A stretch of 64,000 nucleotides of DNA from Ceriagrion tenellum. Lineage: Eukaryota; Arthropoda; Insecta; Odonata; Coenagrionidae. The notes below the pieces were generated by a model, which saw only the letters and a program-made list of their open reading frames with translations, was not told the origin of the DNA and ran no database searches. Position 1 is the stretch's first letter. Every line of letters starts with the position of its first letter. Both the position numbers and the translations under genes were made by a program. Where the stretch lies: the NCBI GenBank assembly GCA_963169105.1, contig OY720639.1:124331117-124395116 (forward strand), written 5' to 3'. This document shows positions 1 through 12,989 of this stretch, one piece after another.

Positions 1-3000
1 CGCCTTCCGTATGGAGCTGGGTTCCTTCGTTAGTGAATAAAAAAATGTTTGTTGGTATACTGGCTATCTGTGGGCACTACCATATATTGAGTTCAATGGT
101 GCCGTCTAGAGTGGTGATTAGATTGGTTGGTATGAATTCTTTGAATTGTTGGAAGAAGGATGGAGAGATGTCTGACGACAGAATTAGCCTTTTTTTTAAC
201 GAAAAAGGCTAATAGGACCTGACTTTTACGTTGCATCCGGAAAACAAAATACTATATTTAAATTTAGCTGAAAGTTCTGTGGCTATATACCACATATAAT
301 GAAATGGTTTCGTGAAACAATACGTACATTTTCTAGGGTAATATTCAGGGCCTGTAATATTCTTTTTTACGAGTCTTCGATGATTCATTTATATTTAAAA
401 TACCCTCCTCCCTTATTTTCTTCCTTTTTCTACCTCTCCTCCTTACCAATATTGAGACCTAATATTTCCTTATGCTAAAATAAATTGACACTTTTTCTCT
501 ATCTTTCATTTTTTCATAATCAACGTCCAAAAAATTTACATATCAGCCTCCCTATTCTTCGTTTTAAATTACAAGCTGAAAGAAAGGAGATAATTGGAAA
601 TTCCTGCTCTCATTTCTCGCTATAATGTGAAATTTCCCAATTACTCACCAATGAAAGAAGTTATCTGCCAGCATTTATTTATTTCAGGAATATCTATAGA
701 ATTATAAATTGAAGACAAATTCGTCATTTTTGTGAAACAATAGCAATCATAAAAATGTGAATATGGATGGAAGTTTGAATACAAATCAAGTGATATATTT
801 CCAAGTACTCATACTATTCATCACTGCTTGAGAAGTGCGCATAACCTGTGTGCACATCTCCAGTAGGTATGTTGAAAATGTGATAAAGATTCTCAAAATT
901 TCTCTCGAATCACCCCAAATGACTGTATATAATTGCAGAGCATTAGGTTCTAATATTCAGTTATTAAAGGACGAAATAATGTGATTATGCGGGGATTTTT
1001 CTTACTTGAGGCATTTTTAGGGAACTAGAATTTTTGATTTGCTGTTATGTGTGTTAAGATATGAAGGGCAGTTATTTACGTAAAATTCACATGCCATTTT
1101 CTTCATGTGAGTAATTTATTAGAATTTAGTCGTGTCCTAAAAATTTGAAGTTGTGCATTCGACACGCGTCATCGCACATGGGTTAGAAAATATCAACCTC
1201 TGAGCATTAAGATAGTTCGAAATATTTCAAGGTAGGAAACGAGACAAAACCGCGCTAGGAGCTGGGAGAGGTGGTTTAAATATTTTTCTGGGAGAAGAAT
1301 GCTGCGGTAATGCCGCAGGAGGAGGCTGTGCCCATCCAAATGCGAGAGAACGGAGGCATTTTATTGCGCACTGCAGAACCGCTCTCGCAGCATCGTGTCG
1401 TCTGTGTAGCCGCCGATAAGGGGTGCATTTGCTTACGTCGAGGTCGCGACTCGAAGTGATCCTTTTCAGTTCTTGCCACAGGCCTCCCCTCCTTTTCTTC
1501 TTACCGGTGCTTGCAGGCCTTAATCTAAATGCAAGTCATGGCTCTATAAAGGAAACGAGACTGAAAAACTAGATGGCAGAAATCCGAGATGGACGGTTCA
1601 CTAATCACCTCGTGTCACGATGAATGGGGTATACTGATTTTAAGGTGCGTGTCTACGAAAAAATGTGGAACAGTCATGATATTTTTTTGGAATCCATTTG
1701 ATAATTGTCATTTTGTTGTATTATAACCGCTTCTGAATATTTACATAAAGTGAATACTTTGCAATTTAAAATGCGAGCGAATTGGCATTTGTTAAAATAA
1801 ATTTTTATTATATATGTCTATCTATGAACAACTTTGCGTATTCTCGTTTGTTTGACTTCTCAGCTCATTTCACTTAAACATCATCTGGTCGCATTACAAA
1901 GACCAAACCACGTTATGATACAACAACGTCTAGGTGGGGAATAAAACATTTCATGTTGCTGTATTAATTGTACCTTTTGTCATTAAATTGTTAGGTTTTT
2001 AAAGTGGACTCAGTAGATTTTTGTGCTGACGAAATGTTTGTCTGCAGTTTGACTGGACGCAGTTTCTTGCTGATAGATTTCATAATTTAGCTCGTAATCA
2101 GTCCCTGAATACTCTAAAACTAGTTTTGTACTTAACTTACACTTATGATTCCCACAGAAAGTTATTTTTCAAGAATTCAACATGATATGGTACAAGTATC
2201 ATTGGTTTAAATGCAAAGTAACTCATAAAAAAGCATTCAGTGGTATGCTGGTTGGGCAATCATCACCCCACCATTCGTATATTTCTTAATTGTCCAATTG
2301 ATATCGATATTGTATTTTATCATGTTCGTGCAATGGTCTCCATATCTCATCGTTTTTATTTAATGATAAATTAGGAAAAAGATTGCCCTTTTCCTTAATT
2401 TTCAAGCTTTCAATTATTTATGAAAGTTCCTTGAATTTGCATGCAATTTTAAAGTTGTGTACTTAGTGGAACGAAGGATCATAGCTTCAGCCTTCGTAAC
2501 ATTTCAATGAAAAAACCTATTTCAACCCCATTTCTGCAGTTTTCCTAACTAAAAGGATATCGACCAGTTTCTTGTGGGATAGAAAATGAAAAAGAGCCAC
2601 CTACCAAGAAATACGTATCAACTTCAAAAATCTCCGCCTTTGCCTAACAAAGGGTGTGGTAGCTTGAGACTAATAGGCTGCTTATATACTTGAGCGAAGG
2701 TCTAATCGGATTCCACCCTTCTTCGGTGGCTTATCACACCAAATGCGAGGCTGAATTTGTACATTAACTCCTAAGAAAACTCTTAATGACGCATACTTTT
2801 TGTATTTATTAACCGGGAATATCTCCTATTATGCGCTATGTAGGCTTGTGAAGATGAAGACCATTGAGATGGGCCAACACCATGAAGGTGTAGATCTGTG
2901 AAATATTATTAGGGTATGACCTTTGGAATGTTCTTTTAGATTTGGAAGGATAGTACAAGAATAGCCGATTCATCATTGATCTAATTCCAGAAATTGTCTA

Positions 3001-6000
3001 TTGTAACAAATTGTAAAGAATTTGAATATGTAAGTAAATTATTTTAAAGCAAACAATCTCCTTTTGGCAACTACGAATTATATTTCTTCAAGTGCGAGGT
3101 TTTGCCGACCCTACTTCCAGCTTCGTTGGGAAATGCTTTTTGCACTGGTGTACATGTGAAATTTTGTTTTCTACAGAGTTGGATGTGTTAATGAGTTTTT
3201 TAAATTTTAGGTCACAAAGATGTAGTCAGAAATTGTCTATTACAATAAATGTTCTCAGTTTTATATATTTAATTTATTAACAAAATATGATTCCAGTGAG
3301 TTGCACCCACGCACTGTATGAAGTAAAACTAAAATTTCTTGTGGAAAAGAAGTTATTTATGAATTGAGATTAATAAAATAGTGAATTGTTTATTGTGCTA
3401 TTTTAATAAGGACTTATAATTAATTTGTTAACTTCAAAAAACGTTATCCATATATATCCATAACATAAAAACAAAAAACGTTAAAAATACCCTTATTTAT
3501 AAAATATGGAAGAAAATTTGCTTCATTCATATTTTGGAGTGGCTGGAGTTACAAATGTCACTCCAACAGTAGTCCACTATCATGTTTGTGTTCAACCTGC
3601 CTTGTATCTGTTTCCCATGGTATTTATATATTTGTGGAAGAGCTCTCCCAGCTCTTTACGTGCAGCATCCAGATTCGTGGGTAAGTGGCTGTGAAGAAAA
3701 TGTACCATGGCACTCACATTTACTCCAATAGTCCTATATGCTGTCAACAACGTTTCATGCTGTCAAGAAAGTTTCGCAAAACATTACAAAAAGTGTATCG
3801 AGCATTTTTCTCCTAGGTGTTCGTCTCTCCCAAAAATTTTATATATGTTTCATTTGAAGCCTCATTTGAGATACATCAAAAATGCCGGCTTTCCACTTCT
3901 CATGTGTTGGTGATGGAAGTATCGAGCTGGCGTAGTTAGAGCCTTCACAAATAGCTTCATCAAGCTCCACTCGATTTACTGTGGGGGTATAAGTATTTTA
4001 TTGCTTTCAATGAGAGGTTCTTGCTTAATATTCTAGTTGTCAACTTGAAATATCTCCGTGGCAGGCTATTCTTTGCTTATCCAGTTCTTTCTTTGCTAAC
4101 TTTTCCATAGTGATTCATAGTCCCAAGTGATATGGATATTTCGTGTACCCTCCTTGTTGAACTAACAGTATCGGTATTGCCTTTAGGTTACCACAAAAGC
4201 CCAGCAATAATCATGGTGGTGAATTATTTTGTGTTTCTTTCATTTTCACTGTGTCACAAAATTATTAAGATGTTAGTTTGTTGCCATTATGCCACACACA
4301 CACTTAAATCCTTTTTTTGAACTATCAATGAACAGCCTCCATTCTTTCGAAAGTTACTCGCATCCCATAGCCTTAATGATTTATATGATATGGATGAATT
4401 ACTCTAGCTCTTCATCCATCTCAAGATATTTTACCACACCTCTCTTTGTACCGATTTATGACGGTTGTTCCGAGGATATTCCTCTCCTTTAGTCTGGAAC
4501 CCTGTACTTCTGATCAATATTACTCACAAGGTCATTTTATTCACATTGATTTAATTGCATGCTCAGAATTCGTTCGTCAGAAAACACGAGGTCGTGCTCG
4601 TCGCCATCTGATTTTGTCGGGATGCTGGAGTCGTCATTGGAACTGGAAGTTAAAACGTTTGGAAAATTGTGGATAGGGACATCAAGTGTGACATGCGTTT
4701 TACAGTTGATTGGAAGATGTTCGAATACTAATTAGATAGTTTTTATTTTCTATCATAGCCTGTCACATCAGACATACAAAAGTACTAGTCTTCCACATCC
4801 AGTGTTCCCGCCTCACTATTGGAACTCGGAAATTGAGGCATTTTCTCTGTCCATTAGTCTACGGTCTGAGACTTTCAATACATTATCGATACACGTTATT
4901 TGGTACCCATTATTTGTTCAAGCCACATAGTTTTATCCCGTCATATGAATACTCAGCTTTGGATAAAATTTGTCGCATACATGTCCTTTGTTTCAGAATC
5001 GTTTAACTGCCACTAATCTAGCAAAATCTATCGGGGTCATTTTTAGACCTTATAAAATGGCAGGCTTTTTTCATGAATCCATCAAAAAAAAAACACACTA
5101 AGTTGGTTTTTTCTAGACAGCACAAATTCATAGCATTCCTATTTCTTGAAGCAAACCTCATGTGATGCTACAAAATAGTGCTTTGTGATCAATCCAGCTA
5201 ACACTATTTAATGCAAGAATCTGTTGCATAGGCAGTTATATAAATTAGCCTGTTGTGGAAAAACATAATATGTTGGTGAAATATGGATTTCATTTGTTGA
5301 TTCTGCACACTCGAATCAATTATTCTAAGGATCATCTGTAATCTTAAAGTGGGCAAACGTGATGCAGACTTGTGTTATAAAGTCTTATACTATTGCCTGA
5401 CGAACCTGGCGAAGGGGTTCTTAAAAAGTTTTCAGTTCTTAAAATACTGTGATGCGTTACCAATGGTAGCAATTCGGTAAATACGAGATAAATGAAAATT
5501 AAGGAGAAGAATTATAACTATATGTTTCTAGAATTTTCGATTTTTCGCCTCGATTTAAGAACACCAGCAGGATGGTTGGCGAAGTTGTTGTCTATCAGCA
5601 AATGCGGAAGGAAACTGATTTGTAAGTAGGAATGTAAAATCATCAAATCGCATAAAAACACGTATGAACTAACATAATACCTTTTTGATGCTACTTTTAC
5701 CCATATATACGTGAGTATATATTTTTTATACACAGACTTTGAGCATCAACGCGCTCCAAAAATGAATATGTAATCTAGCAGCTCCCTTGTTACCTAAAAG
5801 TATTCTTCAAGTTCTCTACGATTCGTGTGTTGCTATTTCGCCCTCAAGGAAAATTGCCTCTTTCCCCAAGAGCGAGGAGAAAATAATTGAAAGAGAAAAA
5901 AAAAACAGGAATAAAACTCTTAGCACAGACGCCGAATTCACATGTTAATCACCGATCATTTCCATCAGCTGCTTTACTTTAATAAGGTTTTCATGGCGAA

Positions 6001-6059
6001 TTTAATGATGCGGTAATAACCGCGCTCATGCATATAGGCCCACTAGTTTCCTCGTAAGA
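1..6059. other. AT-rich non-coding stretch, nothing recognised
   Basis: I see no gene, RNA or clear repeat here. The open frames are short (60-80 codons), rich in F, L, I, S and Y as expected of AT-rich random sequence, and lack matching splice signals. A GC-richer patch at about 1,250-1,500 contains several CpGs and an open frame on the minus strand (1,276-1,479), but no motif I know. A segment near 2,990 and another near 3,228 share a run beginning AGAAATTGTCTATT, perhaps an old dispersed repeat. Confidence 0.5.
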
Positions 6060-6350
6060 TTTTCATCAAGTTTCCCCCTCAGTGAACGACCGGGAGGAGA
6101 GAAATTTCGTTGCGGGAGAAAAGAAAAGAACGGCATAAAAAGGAACGGGTAGCCAGGCCATCGTAATTTTCCCTTTCCTTCCTCCTCCCGTCTTTAACTC
6201 TCTCCTCTCTGGCCCTAATACTCTTCTTTCTCCCCCCAAAACTTTCGCCTTGGCAAGCACCCTTCTCCTCTTCGTCTTTTCCATCAGGATTCCGTACCCA
6301 CTTGAGCCTTGCAATGAGACATCTACGCGTCAGCACCTAACTGCTAGCCG
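6060..6350. other. pyrimidine-rich, CpG-containing island
   Basis: The plus strand is dominated by C and T (runs such as CCTTTCCTTCCTCCTCCC), with higher GC than the flanks. Overlapping open frames on the minus strand (6,066-6,336) are rich in R, K, E and G because of the composition, so I do not call them genes. It is one of a recurring set of similar islands. Confidence 0.45.
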
Positions 6351-6574
6351 CCGAAAGAGCGAGTGACAGTGGGTTTTCTGCCAGCAACGAGTATAAAAAC
6401 ATCAAACTGCACGAAGAAAGAGATATATTCTACCTAATTACAATAAATGCACACAACAGTTGCATTGATAATTATTATTTATGAAGATCAGTAAATATTT
6501 CTCAATGTGTGGTAACGTAGCAGAGAATATACATTTCACCTGATACCTAAAATTCGACGAGGAAAATGGAGTTA

Positions 6575-6655
6575 TTATCTACATCTGTATCTACATATTC
6601 CTCCAGTGATCCACCGCGTGGGCCTCTGGTAGGAAGTGGAAGGGCTCGATTAATG
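6575..6655 (-). repeat. 3'-end fragment of a LINE or SINE (CR1-like tail)
   Basis: Read on the minus strand, this ends in a degenerate TGTAGATACAGATGTAGAT tail preceded by a GC-rich block (CCCACGCGGTGGATCACTGG). From memory, many insect CR1-like LINEs end in short TAGATG-type repeats after a block of this kind. The segments at 43.6 and 48.3 kb look related. It is heavily diverged and 5' truncated. Confidence 0.35.
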
Positions 6656-7344
6656 TAAATGAAGGGAATAGGTGAACCATAAATGGAACGAGAAATGAAT
6701 AATTTAATAGGTGTGTTTCATTGGTGCATCGTATCGACCTGCCCATGTTGCCGTAATCTAATAATGTGCGTGAAGAATATCTTATATTCCAACGATGCCG
6801 TTATAGATGATAAGTTTCTCGCATGAATCCTTCGTACTTATTAAAAACCAATTGTTATCATTCCAGTTATTACACTTATGCTTCATCATCATTTATAGTT
6901 AAACATCTTTTACATCAATACATCTATTATGCTAATGAACACTATCATTCTCTCCTCGCACCATCTCCATTCGTTTGTACAGTGAATTTATTGTCAATAT
7001 CGGTGCTTTCTCTTTCTGCTATCCTCATAAAGTATATCTGATTTTAAATCTGAAAATGAGGTATGGGGTAAAGTGTGGTGAAATTAGTGTATTGATATGA
7101 TTTCCTTTGAACTGTGCTCGGAATAAAGCATTTGTATAAAATGCGCATATGTCCCTCATTTTACCGATTTTGTCCATTCTGAAAATATAATGTCAGGGTT
7201 CAGATGAAACCACCTATGTTAACTGATTCTCACGAGTATTGATTTTTAGTTACTTTAGCCCGGTGTGAAGAATTCGTTTACTGTCTGCCAATACAGTCCT
7301 AACAATAGTCTTGTAGCTGTCTGTCTGTCATAGCTTTTTCTGAA

Positions 7345-7600
7345 AATTCGCGGTTCGGATGGGGTTGGAGGTGGCTACACAACTGGCTTCCCATTCCTAG
7401 GGCATTGGTTTGTATCCCAGCTGTGACGGACATTTTTCAGTCTGATCCTGATTGTGTACTCAATGGAAAATATTTCTCTCTCTAGACTCTGTTCGTTGGA
7501 TAAGGCGTGGCCCACTTGGTGCCTTTCGTAGGAGATAGCAATTGTCTATCGCCGATACAGGGTTTCTTTCCTCCCTTTCTTTATTCTGCATGTAATCATT
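7345..7600 (+). mobile_element. tRNA-derived SINE, degenerate
   Basis: A tRNA-like head begins near 7,355. It has an A-box-like run (GTGGCTACACAACTGG) and, about 30 nt later, a B-box-like GGTTTGTATCC, one or two changes from the consensus GGTTCRANTCC. The body continues through about 7,560 and ends in a pyrimidine-rich tail. Such units are RNA polymerase III transcripts moved by LINE enzymes. I found no convincing target-site duplication. The head differs from that of the SINE at 14.5 kb. Confidence 0.4.
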
Positions 7601-7619
7601 CCCTAGCCAACCTAAACAC

Positions 7620-8860
7620 CTATGTTTAATGGCATAAATTCAATCTCAGTTGCTGGTTGCCTCCGAAAATAATCAATGGAACAAGGAGATAATAAAATAA
7701 ATGGAGGTGACATACTACTTGATTTATGAAGCCGATTCCGCCAGTACGTTCGGCGTAGCTTAGACCTAACTCTGCTAACGTTTCCGGTTGTCGCGATTAA
7801 TTTTCGTCGCATTTCTTCGTCTCGCATGCCTCCTTTTCATTTTAAACTCCTTGTAACCAATCAACCTCCGACGCTACGCAAGGCCTGTTGATGCATTTCG
7901 TTGAATTCTTGAATTAATAATACCTTCCGCTGTTAGCCGCATGCTCGTGACATACACCAGATAAAACCTCTTTAAGAACAAAATGATGTATGAATTTTTC
8001 AGTTTCTCTTGTCTTCCTTCTCTCCTACTTCCTACTATTCGTGTAGATTATTCCATCATTTTCAGTTCAGTGCCCGAAACTGTTTATATCTGCAATTTTC
8101 TAATGTCCTTAGCCTGGCGTATGGCTTTCTAAGTCCTCGGCGGTTCCCAGCTCAGTTCCTCCAATAGTTATGCTACGCTCTTGTCTGTAACGAAATATGG
8201 CGGCAATTTTGTCGAAGGCCCTTTTCAGAGGAAGAGTATATTCCTTACGACTCAGATCCACCCTGGGGCATAAGGGTGTATCTGTGTTTGGCTACCCAAT
8301 TTCCCAAGATAGCAAACCTTCATTGCAAAAATTTAAATGATTTATTCTGTAGTCAAATAAACTTCACAGCTCTTAATATTATTGTTGAGATAAGTTTCTC
8401 CTTTGTCTTATGAACGATATGAGTGTATTTTGATCATGCTAGATTTGAATCGTGAACATTGTCAACAGCCGTGCAGCTGACACGTTGCTGTCCTCTCATG
8501 TTAAATGAGACTATGTTGGCAGTGTTGCCGACCATGTTTTATCCTCTTCCGATACCTTCCACTCGAACCTTTCTCTCCTTGACCTCATTCTTTTTGGAGG
8601 TGCTTAATATATATTTTCGCTACTGCTCCCTGAGAGCAATATGCGATGTTTTTTCCCCTCATTCATCTAATTTGCGAACTAAATGCTTATATGTTGGGTC
8701 TCAAATGCCTTTAGCGTATTCAGGGCGTGGCTTGATGAAAGTGAAGGGGTTTCAAGAAAGCGAATTAAATGGCATGAGGAGTTGGAAAGGCAGAGAAAGA
8801 ACGTAGAAAGAGGGAAAGGGATATTCAGAAGAAGAAAAAATGGCACTAATTTCACCAATT
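7620..8860. other. non-coding stretch, nothing recognised
   Basis: No gene or repeat is evident. A minus-strand frame at 7,612-7,827 and a plus-strand frame at 8,459-8,806 have no family features. Confidence 0.4.
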
Positions 8861-8869
8861 CCCTGCTCC

Positions 8870-9385
8870 ACCCCACTTTTCAATTCTTCCATCGCCCATT
8901 CGCTCCTTTTCCGTGGTTAATATTTCCGCCTTATCAAACATCTTCTCAAGACTCGGATCCTTTTATTTTTTCCTTCTCCCCTCATCGTTCTTCAACCGTA
9001 TATAGCTCTCCAGTTTTATTCCTTTCTTCATCTCTTCATACACTTTACTTTATGTTCGTCCAAAGAATGAGCCCCTCACTCCCTTCATCCCCCCTCCCTC
9101 TCTCGACTGACCCTCTGCTGTTTGAGTTCCCTTCCCTCCTTCGCGAAATGAGACCGCTCCGGAGAGACCAGTCCTCATCCAGCGACGCCCACAAAATGGG
9201 AGAAAACGGGTGGGGGCCCTGGGGCGAGAAAGCAAAAGTTAAATCAGTTTGCCGGAAGTACAGCGAAATAGTTTTAGACTCCAAACGGTCAATTACCATC
9301 ATTTTTTTTAGATTACCTAGACCCCGCCCCCTTCCCCGCCTCGCTCAACTGTATCCCTTCCGTATTTATAGAGCTAATGCGTGAA
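8870..9385. other. pyrimidine-rich, CpG-containing island
   Basis: Long plus-strand stretch rich in C and T with several CpGs. It creates a 233-codon open frame (8,683-9,384) whose translation is dominated by S, P, F, L and R. Antisense frames are equally open, the usual sign of a compositional artefact rather than a coding exon. No start context, splice site pair or domain supports a protein. Confidence 0.45.
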
Positions 9386-9399
9386 ATTTCGCCAGAACG

Positions 9400-11240
9400 A
9401 AAACATGGAAGTTGAGCACGCACGTCTGTGAATTCAGTGGCGTTTACACAACTGGGAATGGTTCGCCCTGTCCTGTTCCCGCTATATCATTTGTTTGCCG
9501 ACTGCTAGGGAACCCATTTCCGGTATTTACGGATGCCTCATCTGTAGGTCAAACACAAAATTTTAATTAGTTCAGCCGCTGCGTTGCTTAGCCCAAGAGC
9601 CAGGACATTAGAAGGGGCACCTCCGAAGTTTTATATCAAATAAACTACTTTTGGTCTGCAGTGTAAGATGAAGATGATTTTAAAAATGTGGAAATACGAT
9701 ATTTTATTCTTCTTTCTGTAGAGCGAATGCATTGCTATCTAAATAGAAACGTTTGTTAGAAACACACAAGCAGAAACTGAATGCCTGTCCGTATGCATTA
9801 AGAAATCTTTTCAAGCATATTGCGTCAATCTAAATGTAATAATCTTGTATATAGTTATTTGTATTTGATTTCATGCGAAAGTTTGATGAAAACGTCGCCT
9901 AAATAATTAGTGTCGTAGTATGTTTGTTTGAAACATATTTTCTAGAAAGTTATGCGTACATTATAAAAGCGTAAAGCATACACCATTTTATAATTATTTC
10001 TCTAGGCTTTCTACGGTAGCATGAGGTAAACCTGTGGTATAGTCTATAATATCAAGTAGAATAAATAATGCTGATCTTGAAATAATGATGTTTCTTATAT
10101 ATACCGGCATATATGGAGTATTTAAAGAAGCAAAAGGGTGGCAGACTACGATACGGCAAATAATTTTCAATTTTATGATAGAATTTTCCAGTTGCATGGC
10201 TATGCAATTGTAGTGTACATGTTTCGGAAGAGAACGTCGTTGCTGATCTTTTAACTAGTGGTCGTACGAATTTGGATAACCAGCAATTTTTACAAGAACA
10301 CTAAATGTCTCTATACTGAGTACCACTACCTGCAGCGTCAAATATTAGAATTCATCGGGAAGGTATGGCTCCGCCTAATTCTATTTTCATGTTTATCAGG
10401 AAAGAAATAAAAATGGATTATGAGATATCACAAATGAATGGTAACCTGAGGAACTGAGATGACGGTGAGATTATGTCTCAAGACATTTCAGGGCGTCAAT
10501 TAGTGGCACAATCTAGAATTAGAACAAAACATGCTTCGATTCCCCGGTGGTTTAGTAGATCAAACCTCAGTTTTTTATTAATTTGGCTGCTGCGTGACAA
10601 CGTTCAAAAAAGAAATGTGCGAGAAAATACAATCGAGATTTTCTATTGGAGAACTCGATTCATTGGTCGGGGAATTACAAATGATTTGGGGGAATCTGGG
10701 AGAATAATTAGGTCATTTAGAGCATCAAGAATGGAAGTGTCGAACGGGAGGGATGGAGTTGTCTGGGAACATTGAAAGAGGGGAAAGAATCCGGGCCTCG
10801 GTATTAGCCTACTCGTTTCCAAAGGCTCCACGAGGTTGCTGTCTTATTTGACAAAGTTCTTTCTTCTTAGATCCTATAAAAATATCTAACAATACTGAAT
10901 TTTGAAACCGATACCATTGCATTCTTAACTTTAAAGCTAAACACAGTAGTACACAGTTTTCGGAGTATTTTAATGAAAACTGATATGGTTTTATTTTGAA
11001 AGAATTAAGCGAGGAAGGGGGGTTGGTTGATTACCTTGCGCTCATACTGTGCTGAAAATATTGCTAATATTCAATTAAATGTTGTGGAAAACTACTATTT
11101 CGTTTACCATGATGGAGATTAAGAATTAGCTCCAAGATACTCCTGAAGCTCTGTTGTACCACCTCCTAGGGGTAATGAAGCCACTACTCCAGCCCTCTTG
11201 TTAATCCGAGCGTCTGGTGCGATACAAATACGTCATCCTG
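9400..11240. other. AT-rich non-coding stretch, nothing recognised
   Basis: No gene, RNA or repeat could be supported. The open frame 10,473-10,775 shows no recognisable domain. Confidence 0.4.
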
Positions 11241-11339
11241 AGTAGAATCTTTAACCATGGCTAGGTTTTTAAGAGTATTAGTCTCACTACTTGAAATCTC
11301 CAAATCCACCCTGAAACGTTTTGCTTTGATTTGTGCTTT

Positions 11340-11800
11340 CTATAATTTCTACTTCCCTCTCTCGTCCTTCGCGTCTGCTTCGTCTTCTTACCCTCATTAC
11401 ATTTCCCGGGTATTCGTTCCTCGGGCCCGACCCGTGCCTGCTCCTTCTCGGCCACACCTCCATCATCTCCCCCGGCCTATTTACCTTCAAACAACTTTTC
11501 CTCTGGCTGTGGGGGAGGGCAGGAGAAACCCTTTCGCTCCCATATATCCCTACTCTCATAATTCGCTTCTTTTCCTCGCAGAAATCCTTGGGGTGGTTGA
11601 GTTATGGAGTTGGAGGGCCCGGGAATCTGTCTTTCCCGTAACTTTTGTGGACCGAGTTCTCCCGGAGTTTTCCCCTTTTATATATTTTATCCTCCCTCAT
11701 CTTCCACTTTCCTCACTTCCTCGCCTCGCGGCTGGGTGCCTAGTAGGTCTGCGATTTCACTCGAGTGCATTTTACCGGACCGGGAGGGAAGCGGAACTAA
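11340..11800. other. pyrimidine-rich, CpG-containing island
   Basis: Same kind of composition as 8.9-9.4 kb: C/T-rich plus strand, GC-rich, CpGs present. Frames are open at once in several phases on both strands (plus 11,257-11,886 and 11,333-11,641; minus 11,287-11,559), so none is called a gene. Confidence 0.45.
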
Positions 11801-12770
11801 GGACACCTGCCTTGGCTGTTTATTTCTACATGCCTCGTCAGATTATTTCTTCGTGCGTATATGAACTGATGAAGTTGGTAAGATGAAGGCCAGAACTCTC
11901 TCCATCTAACATAAATAGCTGTCGTTGCCACCCCTATATAGAAATCCTGTATCTCGGTAATCTAAGAAATTCTTACTTTAAAACTGCTATGAACAAAAAG
12001 AACGTGTAACACCTGATGGAAAAACCATGGAGGGTTTCCCTAGAGACCCAGCAGCTACTTGCTCAGCTATGATCATTAAAGAAAAGCAGACCTGACATGT
12101 TTTAAGGTGACACGAACGTCATTATTTTGACTCCACTCTCCGTATCTTTTGAGCTGTTTGAAGGAACGAATCAGTGGAGGTACACGACCGAGCTAATAGG
12201 TGCAAAAAGACTGTCTTCCCTCGTACTATTAGTGAATACAGAAAACATAATTGGTGTCAGTACGACTCTCTTTTTTTGAGATGTTAACATTCAATCGGCT
12301 GTCGTCCATTCCTTCTTAGAATTCGTTTTCCTCTTTCCGTCCCTCTTTCATGGCTAGTTTTTTGTCTGCTAACTCGCCTCTACAGCGGCTATGAGTCTCA
12401 AACAAATCAAGGTTACGATAACAATGGTAGTAAAACATTTTTTTTGTTGAGTAGAGATTAAACAAAAAACTCCTTTGCTTTTTGAAAAATCTAGAACTAG
12501 TTTCTTGTTTATTAGGACTAAATCATCATGTTCATGATGTTTCAGAGATGTGTTTTGATATAAGTAGAAATATTTTGACGTTATCACGACAGATTCTGTA
12601 ATGCGTTAGAAACTTTTTGGGGAGCGCCATTTAATTTCAGGAAGGCTATAAATTCTGTGATGAAAATCAAAACATGAAACTGAAGATAAAATTGAAAAAT
12701 TCATATGTCACCATACGTCATTCAAGTTGGAGAAGTGGAGGTTAAGTTCGCAAAAATGGGTAATAGTAAT

Positions 12771-12986
12771 GTCATATTATATCCATGCGCTCTTCAATAA
12801 CTAAACACTATGAGAACCAAGCAAGGAACGTCAGAGATTCTTTTTGAAAAGGAGATAATTCTTCACTTCTTCCCCTCTGTCATATTATATCCATGCGCTC
12901 TTCAATAACTAAACACTATGAGAACCAAGCAAGGAACGTCAGAGATTCTCTTTGAAAAGAAGATAATTCTTCACTTCTTCCCCTCT
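12771..12986. repeat. 108-bp perfect-register tandem duplication (2 copies)
   Basis: Copy 1 is 12,771-12,878 and copy 2 is 12,879-12,986. They start with GTCATATTATATCCATGCGC and end with TTCTTCCCCTCT. I see only two differences (TTTTTGAAAAGGAG against TCTTTGAAAAGAAG), so the duplication is recent compared with the other repeats here. Neither copy carries a coding frame. Confidence 0.93.
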
Positions 12987-12989
12987 CTG

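Noticed and set aside
8683..9384. 233-codon open frame
   Set aside because: Lies in a pyrimidine-rich island; translation is S/P/F/L/R-rich and antisense frames are equally open. No domain or splice support.
11257..11886. 209-codon open frame
   Set aside because: Same compositional artefact; several overlapping frames are open on both strands.
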